This document shows, in pieces, positions 44,310-52,529 of a stretch of 64,000 nucleotides of DNA (position 1 is its first letter; the number at the start of each line of letters is the position of its first letter). Under the pieces are notes generated by a model. That model saw only the letters and a list, made by a program, of their open reading frames with translations, ran no database searches and was not told the origin of the DNA. The stretch comes from Deltaproteobacteria bacterium RIFOXYD12_FULL_56_24. GTDB taxonomy: Bacteria > Desulfobacterota > Desulfobulbia > Desulfobulbales > Desulfurivibrionaceae. The position numbers and the translations under genes were made by a program. The stretch lies in the NCBI GenBank assembly GCA_001799285.1, contig MGTD01000059.1, positions 1 through 64,000 of the forward strand, written 5' to 3'.

Positions 44310-44984
44310 TTACTGCTCGATGATTTCTGTGCCCAACGGCGGAGTGAAAACGAAAACGTCAGAAGAGACCTTCTCGTTCCGCTTGATATTTTCAAAGACA
44401 AGATTGGTTATGCTGCCGAAGTGATCGACGATCTCCAGGCGGCGCACCATAAAACTATCGTCGATCCAGGCATGGAGGTAATCGACCTGCGGATGTGCCG
44501 TCCTGGGCACGAGCTTGATCGCCTTCTGACCCGCATCTTCCTGCCTTTCCGGCGGCAGCACCTTGAAATCACGGACAATATTGCCGGTACCGACAAAAAA
44601 GGCATAGGTGACATCGGAATTTATATATTGCGAAACAGGCTGCACCATCATCTGGGCGGAATCGGCAAAATACATGGAAACCTTCTTGCCGTCGCTGATC
44701 AAGACCTGCCGTTCCGGCGTCTGGTAATCCCAGCGGATGCGGCCGGGCTTGGAGATCACCACTTTGCCTGCGCCGATCCGCTTACGGCTGCTCATCGGCA
44801 CCGAGGTGGACTGCTTGAAATCGGCGGTCATGGTCTTGGTTTCTTCATAGCGGGTCTGAAGTTTCTGGGCAAGCTCCAAAGGCGTCAGGGCAGCACACTG
44901 TACGGAACCGGGAAAAAGGGCCAGGAACATGGAACCAAGTAGCAAGGAGAGCAATGATTTGGAACAGATATTGAGACAACTCAT
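44310..44984 (-). CDS. lolA: Outer-membrane lipoprotein carrier protein LolA
   Basis: A 224-residue periplasmic chaperone that moves lipoproteins to the outer membrane. The signal peptide is LLSLLLGSMFLALFPGSVQC. LolA features are MTADFKQSTSVPMSSRKRIG, GKVVISKPGRIRWDYQTPER, and LISDGKKVSMYF. AGGAG lies 8 nt before the ATG, which overlaps the murI stop. It explains how the many predicted lipoproteins in this window reach the outer membrane. Confidence 0.92.
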   Translation of the reverse strand: MSCLNICSKSLLSLLLGSMFLALFPGSVQCAALTPLELAQKLQTRYEETKTMTADFKQSTSVPMSSRKRIGAGKVVISKPGRIRWDYQTPERQVLISDGKKVSMYFADSAQMMVQPVSQYINSDVTYAFFVGTGNIVRDFKVLPPERQEDAGQKAIKLVPRTAHPQVDYLHAWIDDSFMVRRLEIVDHFGSITNLVFENIKRNEKVSSDVFVFTPPLGTEIIEQ

Positions 44985-45793
44985 GACAAATGACTCCTGT
45001 TGAAGATATCCGAAGCAACCTTTTCCAGGTTAATGGGACGACCAAAGACCTTTCTGGCAATATCGACAGCTGCATCGGTTACGTCGGAAACATAATAATG
45101 GCTTTCCCCGTTTCGTTCGAGCTGCTGCTCAATGACCGGGTTATTCTCCAGAAAAAAGGCCAGACTTTCCGCCACCACCTCGGAGGAATCGATGATCGCC
45201 ACCCGTTTGCCGATCCGCGCTTGGATCAGATCCTTCAACAGAGGATAATGGGTGCAGCCCAGGACAAACGTATCCACCTGCCTCAGCCGCATGGGTTGAA
45301 GATAACGGCGGAGGATCATCTTGGTTTCCCGCTTGTTAAGCCAGCCTTCCTCAACTAGAGGCACCAGCAGGGGGCAGGCGTGGGAATAGACGGTGTATTC
45401 CGGCTGCTCAGCCAGGATCTTTTTTTCATAGACCCCGCTCTTGATGGTGGCCCTGGTGCCGATTACCCCGATCCGGCCGGAACGGCTGGTGGTTACAGCC
45501 TTACTCACCGCCGGAGTAATGACCTCAAAAATTGGTACGGGAAATTCCTGCTGGAGAATCTCGGAGGCCACACTTGCTGCGGTGTTACAGGCAACGATGA
45601 TGATCTTCGCCCCCTGCCCCAGAAGAAATTCCGTATTCTGCCGGGAATAAGCGATAATGGTTTCCGGGCTCTTGGAACCATAGGGGGTTCGGGCCAGATC
45701 ACCGAAATAGGCAATGCGATATTGCGGCAGAAGCCGCTCAACCGCCTTGGCCACTGTCATCCCGCCCACACCCGAATCAAAAATGCCAATCAT
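44981..45793 (-). CDS. murI: Glutamate racemase
   Basis: A 270-residue cytoplasmic enzyme providing D-glutamate for peptidoglycan. Both catalytic cysteines are visible: IIVACNTAASV (near residue 70) and VLGCTHYPLL (near 180). The N-terminal MIGIFDSGVGGMTVAKAV is diagnostic. ATG 45793 is preferred to GTG 45802, which adds only three residues. It overlaps lolA by 4 bp. Confidence 0.95.
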   Translation of the reverse strand: MIGIFDSGVGGMTVAKAVERLLPQYRIAYFGDLARTPYGSKSPETIIAYSRQNTEFLLGQGAKIIIVACNTAASVASEILQQEFPVPIFEVITPAVSKAVTTSRSGRIGVIGTRATIKSGVYEKKILAEQPEYTVYSHACPLLVPLVEEGWLNKRETKMILRRYLQPMRLRQVDTFVLGCTHYPLLKDLIQARIGKRVAIIDSSEVVAESLAFFLENNPVIEQQLERNGESHYYVSDVTDAAVDIARKVFGRPINLEKVASDIFNRSHLS

Positions 45794-46011
45794 CGTGGTC
45801 ACACAAAAAAAGGAAAAAACACAAAAGTCCGCTGCACTATAATCAACAGTTTATAGCAGCAAGGGGGTAGAGGGATTATACACCACGCCGGAAACGATGT
45901 AAAAAAACACCGGGACTATGCAGCTTATTAGGGGAAAAGTCAACATTCATCCCCGGCCTTGAGGCGGCCAAACCATAGCGCCCCAGGAGCAAGGCTTTCC
46001 TGGGCTTGACG

Positions 46012-46048
46012 AAAAAAAGAAGGCCCCCGACCTTTAAGGTCAGAGGCC
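46012..46048 (-). terminator. Terminator downstream of the MucR-like gene
   Basis: On the minus strand GGCCTCTGACCTT pairs with AAGGTCGGGGGCC, followed by TTCTTTTTTT. An additional T8 run lies just after the gene stop. The 45803-46011 remainder shows no gene. Confidence 0.75.
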
Positions 46049-46078
46049 ATCTTAAAAAAAAGCCCCCCTGACGGAAGG

Positions 46079-46555
46079 TTATTTTTTCTCGGCTCCCGCT
46101 TTCTTGGGCTTGCCGCTTTTTTTACGCTTGGCAATGGATTTGCGCAAATTCTCCGGCAAGCCACGTTCCTTGCCTGCCTTCTTCCGCCGCTCAGAAAGAG
46201 CCTTTGCGCAGAGCGGCTGCCGCAAGGGCAAGCCCCATTTCCCCCGGTATTCCCTGCCGGTCAGGTCATGGGAACGCAGATGCTTTGGCGACAGCATCTT
46301 GAATTCCTGCCCGCACTCCAAGCAGACGATTTTGTTTTTCTGGATGGATTTTTCCGGGGTCATGCCGGGGACAGTAACCACCCCGGCAGTTGCTTCTGAA
46401 ATTCCAGCCTGTAGTTTTGCTTCGCCTGCCTGCAATGACTGCAACACATTATAGGTGGCTTGCAACGCCATGGTTATTTCCTCTGTACTCATAGCCTTTG
46501 CAGCACATTGCGACTGAACCAACTCTGCCGCCATCTCGACCAGCGATTTTCCCAT
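46079..46555 (-). CDS. MucR/Ros-family zinc-finger regulator
   Basis: A protein of about 158 residues. The N-terminal oligomerisation part starts MGKSLVEMAAELVQSQCAA. The DNA-binding part has a Cys2-His2-like site CLECGQEFKMLSPKHLRSH followed by GREYRGKWGLP, which is the MucR/Ros signature. The C-terminus is a Lys-rich tail (SIAKRKKSGKPKKAGAEKK). ATG 46555 is chosen because GGAGG lies 8 nt upstream; upstream ATGs at 46573 and 46561 lack good spacing. MucR proteins silence or regulate AT-rich promoters. Confidence 0.85.
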   Translation of the reverse strand: MGKSLVEMAAELVQSQCAAKAMSTEEITMALQATYNVLQSLQAGEAKLQAGISEATAGVVTVPGMTPEKSIQKNKIVCLECGQEFKMLSPKHLRSHDLTGREYRGKWGLPLRQPLCAKALSERRKKAGKERGLPENLRKSIAKRKKSGKPKKAGAEKK

Positions 46556-46716
46556 GCCCATATCCTCCACCATTGATCGTTAATAAGTGAGCAACATATA
46601 GATCAATACCTATAGCAAAACAAACAGCAAAGCAAGTCTTTTACGCCAACATCACAAAGCACCTGAATCCAAATTCGGCCCAGGTGCAGTATGCTTAATC
46701 CTGCATTGTTAAATGC

Positions 46717-46889
46717 GTAAGCGATCACCGGGCACAACATCTTGCGGCGATCGGTCCGGCTCACGTACAAAAGTACGCCTCGCCATCCCGCTTATAGCTG
46801 AGCTTGGCAGCTTGCCTGACTAGCGAAACTTATATCCGAAGGGTGCCGTGGTTATTTGACACTTGTGGGCTTACCCCGTGATCGGTTAC
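46717..46889. mobile_element. IS66-type mini-transposon (MITE), copy 1
   Basis: A 173-bp element. The left end is GTAAGCGATCACCGGG, and the right end is the inverse of GTAACCGATCACGGGG (14 of 16 match). It is flanked by TTAAATGC (46709-46716) and CTAAATGC (46890-46897), a 7-of-8 match. The internal sequence is about 80% similar by eye to 54774-54982. No coding capacity. Ends starting with GTAA and 8-bp duplications are the IS66 pattern. The 46574-46716 remainder shows nothing else. Confidence 0.75.
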
Positions 46890-46911
46890 CTAAATGCAGC
46901 TGATTAACCAC

Positions 46912-46947
46912 AAAAAAAACGGCTTGCAGAATTACCCGCAAACCGTT
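46912..46947 (-). terminator. Terminator of the tRNA-Pro gene
   Basis: On the minus strand AACGGTTTGC pairs with GCAAGCCGTT, followed by a T-tract, just 9 bp beyond the CCA end. Confidence 0.75.
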
Positions 46948-46955
46948 GCTGTTAC

Positions 46956-47032
46956 TGGTCGGGATGAGAGGATTCGAACCTCCGACCCCGTGCTCCCGAA
47001 GCACGTGCTCTACCAGGCTGAGCCACATCCCG
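46956..47032 (-). tRNA. tRNA-Pro (anticodon CGG)
   Basis: A 77-nt cloverleaf on the minus strand. Acceptor stem CGGGATG/CATCCCG, D-arm GCTCAGCCTGGTAGAGC, anticodon stem CGTGC/GCACG with loop TTCGGGA giving anticodon CGG, and T-arm GGAGG-TTCGAAT-CCTCT. The discriminator A and CCA end are encoded. Confidence 0.95.
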
Positions 47033-47126
47033 ACATTATGATTTTATCTTACTAATATTCTCTCCGCTGGTCTCCGCAGGGGAAAATCGTGGACCATATG
47101 TACCCAGAGTTCTTTGAAGCGTCAAC

Positions 47127-47169
47127 AAAAAAGAAGGCAGAAACTCCCTTCTCAAGGAGTTCCTGCCTT
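47127..47169 (-). terminator. Terminator of the HU gene
   Basis: AAGGCAGAAACTCC pairs with GGAGTTCCTGCCTT (13 of 14). An A-run at 47127-47132 gives the T-tract on the minus strand. It lies about 135 bp past the HU stop. The remaining sequence to 47305 has no gene I can support. Confidence 0.75.
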
Positions 47170-47305
47170 GCCTATTGAACAGATACGGCGACTGAAGAAA
47201 ATCAGTTTTAAAGCCGACAAGAAACAATCTCTGCTTTTTTGCCTGTTTCGTAACGGTTCTTTCTGCCGTTTCAGTCGTCAAGATAACGACATTTGTTACA
47301 ACGGC

Positions 47306-47578
47306 TTACTTTACTGATTCAGAGAGCTTGCTGCCGGGCTTAAAACGAGCAACTTTCCGGGCCTTGATGGTGATGGCCTTCCCGGTCTGAGGATTACGCC
47401 CCTGACGAGCCGCCCTCTTGGTCACGGAAAATGTGCCAAAACCTACCAGGGTTACCTTCTCACCCTTTTTCAAAGCGTCGGTAACCGCGGCCAGCATGCC
47501 ACCAAGAGTTTTCTCAGCTGCTGCCTTGCTGATACCGCCTGCCTTTGCCATGTTCTCGACTAATTCACTTTTGTTCAT
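47306..47578 (-). CDS. hup: HU-family DNA-binding protein
   Basis: A 90-residue histone-like protein: MNKSELVENMAKAGGISKAA at the start, then GFGTFSVTKRAARQGRNPQT and a basic DNA arm ending in ARKVARFKPGSKL. ATG 47578, preceded by GGAGGAAGGAGAGG, matches the usual family length. The longer reading adds 17 non-conserved residues. It is a nucleoid protein, expressed from its own promoter. Confidence 0.93.
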   Translation of the reverse strand: MNKSELVENMAKAGGISKAAAEKTLGGMLAAVTDALKKGEKVTLVGFGTFSVTKRAARQGRNPQTGKAITIKARKVARFKPGSKLSESVK

Positions 47579-47670
47579 TCCTCTCCTTCCTCCACGTGAA
47601 TTTAGAGATTCTCTGCCTTCTACAAGCACCGTAGTCCAGTTGCCTTAGGGGCGCTAAAAACTTACGGGTG

Positions 47671-47699
47671 ATTGTCAAACAAAAAAAAGAGTCTGTCAA
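47671..47699 (-). promoter_or_regulatory. Promoter of the HU gene
   Basis: On the minus strand TTGACA (47694-47699), a 17-bp T-rich spacer and GACAAT (47671-47676). A second TTGACA sits close by. Confidence 0.5.
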
Positions 47700-47780
47700 A
47701 CAAAAAATGCGATAAAATAAGAAAAAAATGACCCGCAGACACATTTTTTTTCGGCAGCCTTTAACCAAAAAAAAACCCGC

Positions 47781-48572
47781 TCAGTTCGGTCTCCCCTGCG
47801 GATCAACAATAACTCTGGCCACTCCCAGGAGCGAAAAATCGTTCTTAATAGACGAAAATACGCACTTTTCTTGCACTCTAGGCAAATCTTTTCGCAGAAC
47901 CGCAATAGTTGCGGACTCTCCAGAAAAACGCACCCGCCCCCCCATAAACCCTGCTTTTTGCAGGAGCACCTCGCACTGGGCCACCAGGAAAATTTTTTCT
48001 CTGGTAACCGGCTCCCCCTGTACTATCCTGGTAGCCAGGCATGAAGAGGAAGGGGTATCCCAGGTTGGCAGGGCGAATTCCCGGCTGAGCAAGCGGATCT
48101 CATTTTTGGTGAAACCGACAGCCGCCAGGGGAGTCTGCACCTTCAATTCGGCAACCGCCTTCAGACCTGGCCGATCCTGGCCGAGATCGTCATGGTTGGT
48201 GCCATCGGCCAGCACCACACTCTCGGCAAAAATGGGGTCGGCTAGAAATTCCTGATAGATTTTCTTCTTGCAAAGGTAACAGCGGTCCGGGCCATTAGCC
48301 ACGAATTCCGGCCAGATGAACGGGCTTACCCGGATGGAGCGAAAAAAACACCCCAGCTCCTGAACAGCAGATCGAACTCGCTCTGTCTCCAGAGGCGGCA
48401 AAAGTTCCGAGCTGGCATGAAAGGCATGCACCGAAGAAGCGCCCAGGGTCGCGCAAGCGGCATGCAGGAGAAAGGAGCTGTCCACCCCGCCGGAAAAAGC
48501 GATGGCGATCTTCCCGTGCTTGGCAAGTATCCCCTGCAACTCCCGATATTTTCTGGATAAGGAAATTTCCAC
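47781..48572 (-). CDS. larE: LarE-like PP-loop sulfur transferase
   Basis: A 263-residue ATP-dependent sulfur-insertion enzyme. The PP-loop is FSGGVDSSF at residues 27-35. Three Cys (C98 and C101 in DRCYLCKKK, C178 in SSSCLATRI) match the layout reported for [4Fe-4S]-type LarE. The family makes the pincer thiocarboxylates of lactate-racemase nickel cofactor. larB and larC are not adjacent. Instead it is 11 bp after a DUF39 gene, so it may serve a different sulfur pathway. A T9 tract follows the stop. Confidence 0.85.
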   Translation of the reverse strand: MEISLSRKYRELQGILAKHGKIAIAFSGGVDSSFLLHAACATLGASSVHAFHASSELLPPLETERVRSAVQELGCFFRSIRVSPFIWPEFVANGPDRCYLCKKKIYQEFLADPIFAESVVLADGTNHDDLGQDRPGLKAVAELKVQTPLAAVGFTKNEIRLLSREFALPTWDTPSSSCLATRIVQGEPVTREKIFLVAQCEVLLQKAGFMGGRVRFSGESATIAVLRKDLPRVQEKCVFSSIKNDFSLLGVARVIVDPQGRPN

Positions 48573-48583
48573 CCGGAATGCCC

Positions 48584-49753
48584 TTACTCCGAAGGCAAAG
48601 TCTGGATGGGCTTTTCAAGAAGGAACTTTCCGGCTGATATCCAACCCTTGAGGGTCTCGGCAATCTCCCGAGCCCGCACCACACTTGAAAGCGGAGCCGT
48701 CGGCACCATTTTGCCATTCACTTCGATCCGACCGCTTTTCAGCTGGGCATAGCTGACCTCACCGTAATTGCGCGCCACGCCATGGGAGTAGTCATAGGAA
48801 TAATCAACAATCTGAGTAAAGATCTCCGCATCGGAAACCCCGGTATAGGCGGCCATCTCTTCATTAAGAATGGGGATCGGCACCCCGATTCCCACGGCCA
48901 GGGAACTTCCGTAGCCCTGCATACTCACGCCTTTAAGCCAACGGGCAGACATCTGCTTCAAATCCCCCTGCACCATCATGGTGCCGGCCGCTCTTCGGGT
49001 GGTGCCGTTTTCCGAACGCGGAGCCCTCGGGTTATGCTGACTGCCATGCCAAGTCACATAACCGATTCCGCCTCCTAAAAATATCCTCGTCCCCAGCCCG
49101 ATAGTCTTATAAAATGGATCGTTCAACAGGGGGCTCAACTCACCAGCGCTGCAATAAGTCGCATTGCCGACCTGGGGTTTCAATGTGCCCATATAACAAT
49201 AGACGGTCCGCTCGGAAAGATTAATAGCGCAGTTATAATTCTGATAGCAGTTGCGGGGATTAACCAGGAGCGCGTAAGGCAGATCGGCGAGGGTCACCTC
49301 TTTTTCCAGATTTTTATTGGGGTAGCAATCTGTTCCATAGGCCACCGCTTTAAGCAGCACCTTTTTGCCGGCCACAAGATCTTCAATTACATGCCCGCCG
49401 CCGTAAAGAAATTCCCCCGGAAAAACCTTGTTTAAGGGGTCATCCTCAGTCGGCTCGGTCGCGCCGATATAGACATCAACCGCCGCAAGCCCGGCATAGG
49501 CGGAGACATTATTCAACCAAACCTTAAGCGCCTTGGTGGTGGGATTGGAGTGGCCAAAATTGATAAACGCTCCGGAAGAGCACATGGGCGAGAAGGTGCC
49601 GGTAGTGACCACATCCACCTTTCTGGCCGCATCAAGGGGGCCAAGCTCCTTGACAATGGTGACCATCTCTTCGGCGGTAACCACCACCGCCTCGCCCGCC
49701 TTGATTCTCGCATTGATTTCTTCGTATGATTTCTGCACCTTAAACTCACTCAT
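48584..49753 (-). CDS. DUF39 homocysteine-biosynthesis protein (aspartate semialdehyde sulfurtransferase type)
   Basis: A 389-residue protein. Family signs are VVTTGTFSPMCSSGAFINFG near 48, GGGHVIEDLVAGKKV near 118, Cys-rich CYQNYNCAINL near 170, and LGGGIGYVTWHGSQHNP near 225. In methanogens the DUF39 enzyme, with a ferredoxin partner, converts aspartate semialdehyde to homocysteine using sulfide. The archaeal form often carries CBS domains; here a separate CBS-ACT gene lies 37 bp upstream in the same operon. AAGGAGC precedes the ATG. The ferredoxin partner is not in this cluster. Confidence 0.85.
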   Translation of the reverse strand: MSEFKVQKSYEEINARIKAGEAVVVTAEEMVTIVKELGPLDAARKVDVVTTGTFSPMCSSGAFINFGHSNPTTKALKVWLNNVSAYAGLAAVDVYIGATEPTEDDPLNKVFPGEFLYGGGHVIEDLVAGKKVLLKAVAYGTDCYPNKNLEKEVTLADLPYALLVNPRNCYQNYNCAINLSERTVYCYMGTLKPQVGNATYCSAGELSPLLNDPFYKTIGLGTRIFLGGGIGYVTWHGSQHNPRAPRSENGTTRRAAGTMMVQGDLKQMSARWLKGVSMQGYGSSLAVGIGVPIPILNEEMAAYTGVSDAEIFTQIVDYSYDYSHGVARNYGEVSYAQLKSGRIEVNGKMVPTAPLSSVVRAREIAETLKGWISAGKFLLEKPIQTLPSE

Positions 49754-49790
49754 GCAACCTGCTCCTTACCATGGATAGTGTGACTTGGCC

Positions 49791-50390
49791 TTAATCAACC
49801 ACCGAAACGACTTTGTGGCCGGCATCTTCCAGGGACTCAATCGCTTTGTCCAGCTCCCCTTTTTCCAGCCTGAAACAATACAGTTTCCGCCGGGAGGAAT
49901 GGCTCTCCGTTGCCACACTGATTATCTCACACCCGTGCGCTTTGATGATACGGGTGACGTCCTCGACCCCGCCGGCCTTGCCGACCAGAACATCCAGCCT
50001 TGAGGAGTCCCGCAGCAACCCCATCATGCTGATAAAGGCCGAAAGCAAATCAATGGCGGTAATGATCCCCACCAGTTTTTTCTTGTCGAGAACCGGCAGC
50101 CCGCCGATCTTGTAATCGTGAATAAGTCGGGCCGCCTTTTCAATGCTGGCGTTGATGTTGACGGTAATGGGGTTAAGGACCATCACCTCATGCACCTGGA
50201 TATTCTTTTCCTGGGCAGGAAAGGAATACTGCCGCAGATCGCTTTCCGTTATAAAGCCGACCAGCTGCTCATCCTCCACCACCGGCAGATGGCGGATGGA
50301 ATGCTTTTTCATCAACGCCCCCGCCTCTTGCAGCAAGGCGTCTCTGCCGATGATAACCAGGTTTTTCTGCATGCAGCTTTTTACTTTCAT
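49791..50390 (-). CDS. CBS-pair protein with C-terminal ACT domain
   Basis: A 199-residue cytoplasmic regulator. Two CBS motifs cover about residues 1-55 (LPVVEDEQLVGFITESDL) and 70-120 (GGLPVLDKKKLVGIITAIDL). An ACT-like segment (about 127-197) has SRLDVLVGKAGGVEDVTRII and ends DAGHKVVSVVD. CBS domains bind adenosine ligands and ACT domains often bind amino acids, which fits control of homocysteine synthesis by the downstream genes. The pairing is inferred from the operon, not shown. Confidence 0.85.
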   Translation of the reverse strand: MKVKSCMQKNLVIIGRDALLQEAGALMKKHSIRHLPVVEDEQLVGFITESDLRQYSFPAQEKNIQVHEVMVLNPITVNINASIEKAARLIHDYKIGGLPVLDKKKLVGIITAIDLLSAFISMMGLLRDSSRLDVLVGKAGGVEDVTRIIKAHGCEIISVATESHSSRRKLYCFRLEKGELDKAIESLEDAGHKVVSVVD

Positions 50391-50724
50391 GATCCGGCCT
50401 GGAAAGCGATTAGGTATTTTCCCACTCTGGTTAAGACAATAACTCCTTGTCGTTACAGAGCAAAGCCAAGAATATCAAATTAAGATGTTTATACATTATC
50501 CATAAGGAGAAGCAAATAATTAATCCCCTTGACCGACGACTTTCCGTTAGGCAAAAGACCTTGAAGGAAAGGCAGAACTTTTCCCTTTTATTTTTCCCTG
50601 GATACGATTAAGAAAGTCACTGTAACCAAGGCAAATTGCCTAATAACACAAAAAAACTTGCCCCTATAATGGGGTACTCATTAAATACCCAACAAAAACA
50701 CAGACCTCAAGACTCCGTAATCTC
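50391..50724. other. Divergent intergenic region between CBS-ACT and pheA
   Basis: A 334-bp gap that must hold the promoters of both divergent units. A perfect TATAAT lies at 50665-50670 toward pheA, but a matching -35 box is not evident at the usual distance. A palindrome GGCAAATTGCC lies at 50630-50640. No gene or RNA element was recognised. Confidence 0.4.
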
Positions 50725-51813
50725 ATGATGAAAAACGAAAAAATCCTCACCCTGGCCGATGTCCGGCAACAGATCGACGCCATAGACAGCCAGTTTCTGG
50801 AACTGCTCAAAAGGCGATTGCTTTGCGCCAGAAAGATCGGCGCACTCAAGGACCAGAATAACAAGGCCAAATGGGATCCATTGCGGGAACGGCAGATATT
50901 TGAACGGTTGCTCGCGGAAAACAACGGCGCCTTTCCCGAGCAGCCGTTGCTGAGCATCTTCCATGAAATCATCACCACCTGCCGCCTCTCACAAAAAGAA
51001 GTGGAAGTCGCCTACCTTGGCCCGGAAGCAACCTTTTCCCATCTGGCCGGAGTAAAATATTTCGGCCACGCCGCCAAGTATCTTCCCTTGGAAACCATTG
51101 AGGATATCTTTGACGAGGTGGAACGGGGCAGAACCCAATACGGCATTGTCCCGGTGGAAAACTCCATCGAAGGCGCGGTCACCTCGACCTTGGACTCCTT
51201 CATCAAGTACAATGTCAAGATCTGCGGCGAACTGAATCTGGGCATCATCCACAATCTGGTCAACAAATCAGGCAGTATGGATGACATCAGGCTGGTGGTT
51301 TCCCATCCGCAGCCCATTGCCCAGTGCCGGCAATGGCTGAAAAAACATCTGCCCAATATCACGGTTCAAGACGTCTCCAGCACCAGCGTCGCCGCAAAAA
51401 TGGCCGCGGAAGACCCCAGCATCGCGGCCATTGCCAGCTCGCTGGCCATCACCACCTACCAGCTGCAGACCGTGGTCAAGGGCATCGAGGATTACCGGGG
51501 CAACACCACCCGCTTCCTGCTGATCGGCAAGGAATCGCCCACCATAAGCGGCAAGGACAAGACCTCTCTTCTGGTCAGCCTTCTGGATCGGCCCGGCGCC
51601 TTAAACGATGCATTGAGCATCCTGGCCCAGCGCTCCATCAACCTGACCCGGATCGAATCACGCCCGGTCAAGGACGAACCCGGCCGTTACCTTTTCTTCA
51701 TCGACATGCTTGGCCATCTGGAAGATGAGACTGTCCGGGAGGGTTGCGAAAAGCTGAAGGAAATCTGCTCGTATTTCGAATGGCTGGGGTCTTACCCTCG
51801 GACAGGAGAGTAA
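50725..51813 (+). CDS. pheA: Bifunctional chorismate mutase/prephenate dehydratase (P-protein)
   Basis: A 362-residue enzyme that makes phenylpyruvate. The AroQ mutase domain (about 8-90) starts LADVRQQIDAIDSQFLELL. Prephenate dehydratase (about 95-275) carries VAYLGPEATFSHLA, VPVENSIEGAV and the TTRF motif (RGNTTRFLLIG). The ACT domain (about 283-355) has VSLLDRPGALNDALS and LTRIESRPVK, which indicate phenylalanine feedback. It stands alone upstream of the hdrA fragment. Confidence 0.96.
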   Translation: MMKNEKILTLADVRQQIDAIDSQFLELLKRRLLCARKIGALKDQNNKAKWDPLRERQIFERLLAENNGAFPEQPLLSIFHEIITTCRLSQKEVEVAYLGPEATFSHLAGVKYFGHAAKYLPLETIEDIFDEVERGRTQYGIVPVENSIEGAVTSTLDSFIKYNVKICGELNLGIIHNLVNKSGSMDDIRLVVSHPQPIAQCRQWLKKHLPNITVQDVSSTSVAAKMAAEDPSIAAIASSLAITTYQLQTVVKGIEDYRGNTTRFLLIGKESPTISGKDKTSLLVSLLDRPGALNDALSILAQRSINLTRIESRPVKDEPGRYLFFIDMLGHLEDETVREGCEKLKEICSYFEWLGSYPRTGE

Positions 51814-51834
51814 AGCAGGCGAGGTAATATCTGC

Positions 51835-51864
51835 TTGACAAGCAGCGTGGCAAACTGCTAATTA
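51835..51864 (+). promoter_or_regulatory. Promoter upstream of the hdrA fragment
   Basis: A perfect TTGACA (51835-51840), an 18-bp spacer and TAATTA (51859-51864). It implies a leader of about 260 nt that includes a perfect stem-loop CGGAAGAG/CTCTTCCG at 52089-52108, 25 bp before the start codon. The rest of 51865-52088 shows no gene. Confidence 0.55.
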
Positions 51865-52133
51865 TCGCCAACATTGTACTACCCCTTTTTCTCAAGGAGA
51901 GCAGTTTTGAAACAGTATCTATCAAAACATTGAGCAGTCTCCCGGCGTTTGCCGGTCGGCCCGGTCCGGGTCGAACGAGACAGCGGCTCTTCATTCCCTC
52001 CCTCCAGGATTCTCCAGCAAAACGGGTGATTTTTCTCCTCCTTTGATCTGGGTTGCCAACCGAGCGGGTTTGAAGCTCCGCGGCAATTCGGAAGAGTTTT
52101 CTCTTCCGTCCCATGTCACAACAAGGAGGAATC

Positions 52134-52503
52134 ATGCTCGCTCCCGCATCAAATTCGTCCGCCCTGCGGACAATCGGTTCGGTTCTGGTGGTCGGCGGCG
52201 GGGTGCCCGGTGTCCAGGCCGCCCTTGACCTTACCGAACTCGGTCTTAAAGTATATCTTGTCGAAAAAAGCGGTGCCATCGGCGGGGTGATGGCCCGGCT
52301 GGACAAGACCTTTCCCACCAACGACTGCTCGCTTTGCATCCTGGCCCCCAAGCTGGTGGAAGCGGGCCGCGATCCCAACATCACCATCCTGACCAAATCC
52401 AAATTGATCGCCCTTTCCGGCGAGCCTGGCAGATTCACGGCTAAAATCCGCAAACAGCCTCGCTACATCGACGAGGAGGTCTGTACCGGTTGCGCTGCAA
52501 CAA
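52134..52503 (+). pseudogene. hdrA: 5' fragment of an HdrA/QmoA-like gene
   Basis: ATG 52134 with AAGGAGG in good position. The peptide has the FAD Rossmann motif VLVVGGGVPGVQAALDL, GAIGGVMARLDKTFPTNDCS and CILAPKLVEAGRD, as in HdrA-like heterodisulfide reductase or QmoA subunits. It breaks at the first ferredoxin Cys motif, EEVCTGCA. From 52504 the sequence is that of a mini-transposon end, and the remaining 500 or more residues of the family are missing. It should be non-functional. It keeps a promoter and start, so a short product may still be made. Confidence 0.75.
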
Positions 52504-52529
52504 TGTGGGCTTACCCCGTGATTGGTTAC
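52504..52529. mobile_element. Right end of an IS66-type mini-transposon
   Basis: TGTGGGCTTACCCCGTGAT followed by TGGTTAC matches the right ends at 46864-46889 and 54957-54982. The left end is absent. The terminus abuts RAYT coding sequence directly, so the element once sat in the RAYT gene; a deletion then joined it to hdrA. Confidence 0.7.

Noticed and set aside
44051-44323. A 90-codon plus-strand frame considered as a RiPP precursor for the radical SAM protein
   Set aside because: It runs antisense through the radical SAM start and the repeat; no leader-core pattern, and its end matches the repeat peptide.
46956-47032. tRNA-Pro as a phage or island attachment site
   Set aside because: No integrase gene and no duplicated tRNA 3' end were found nearby.
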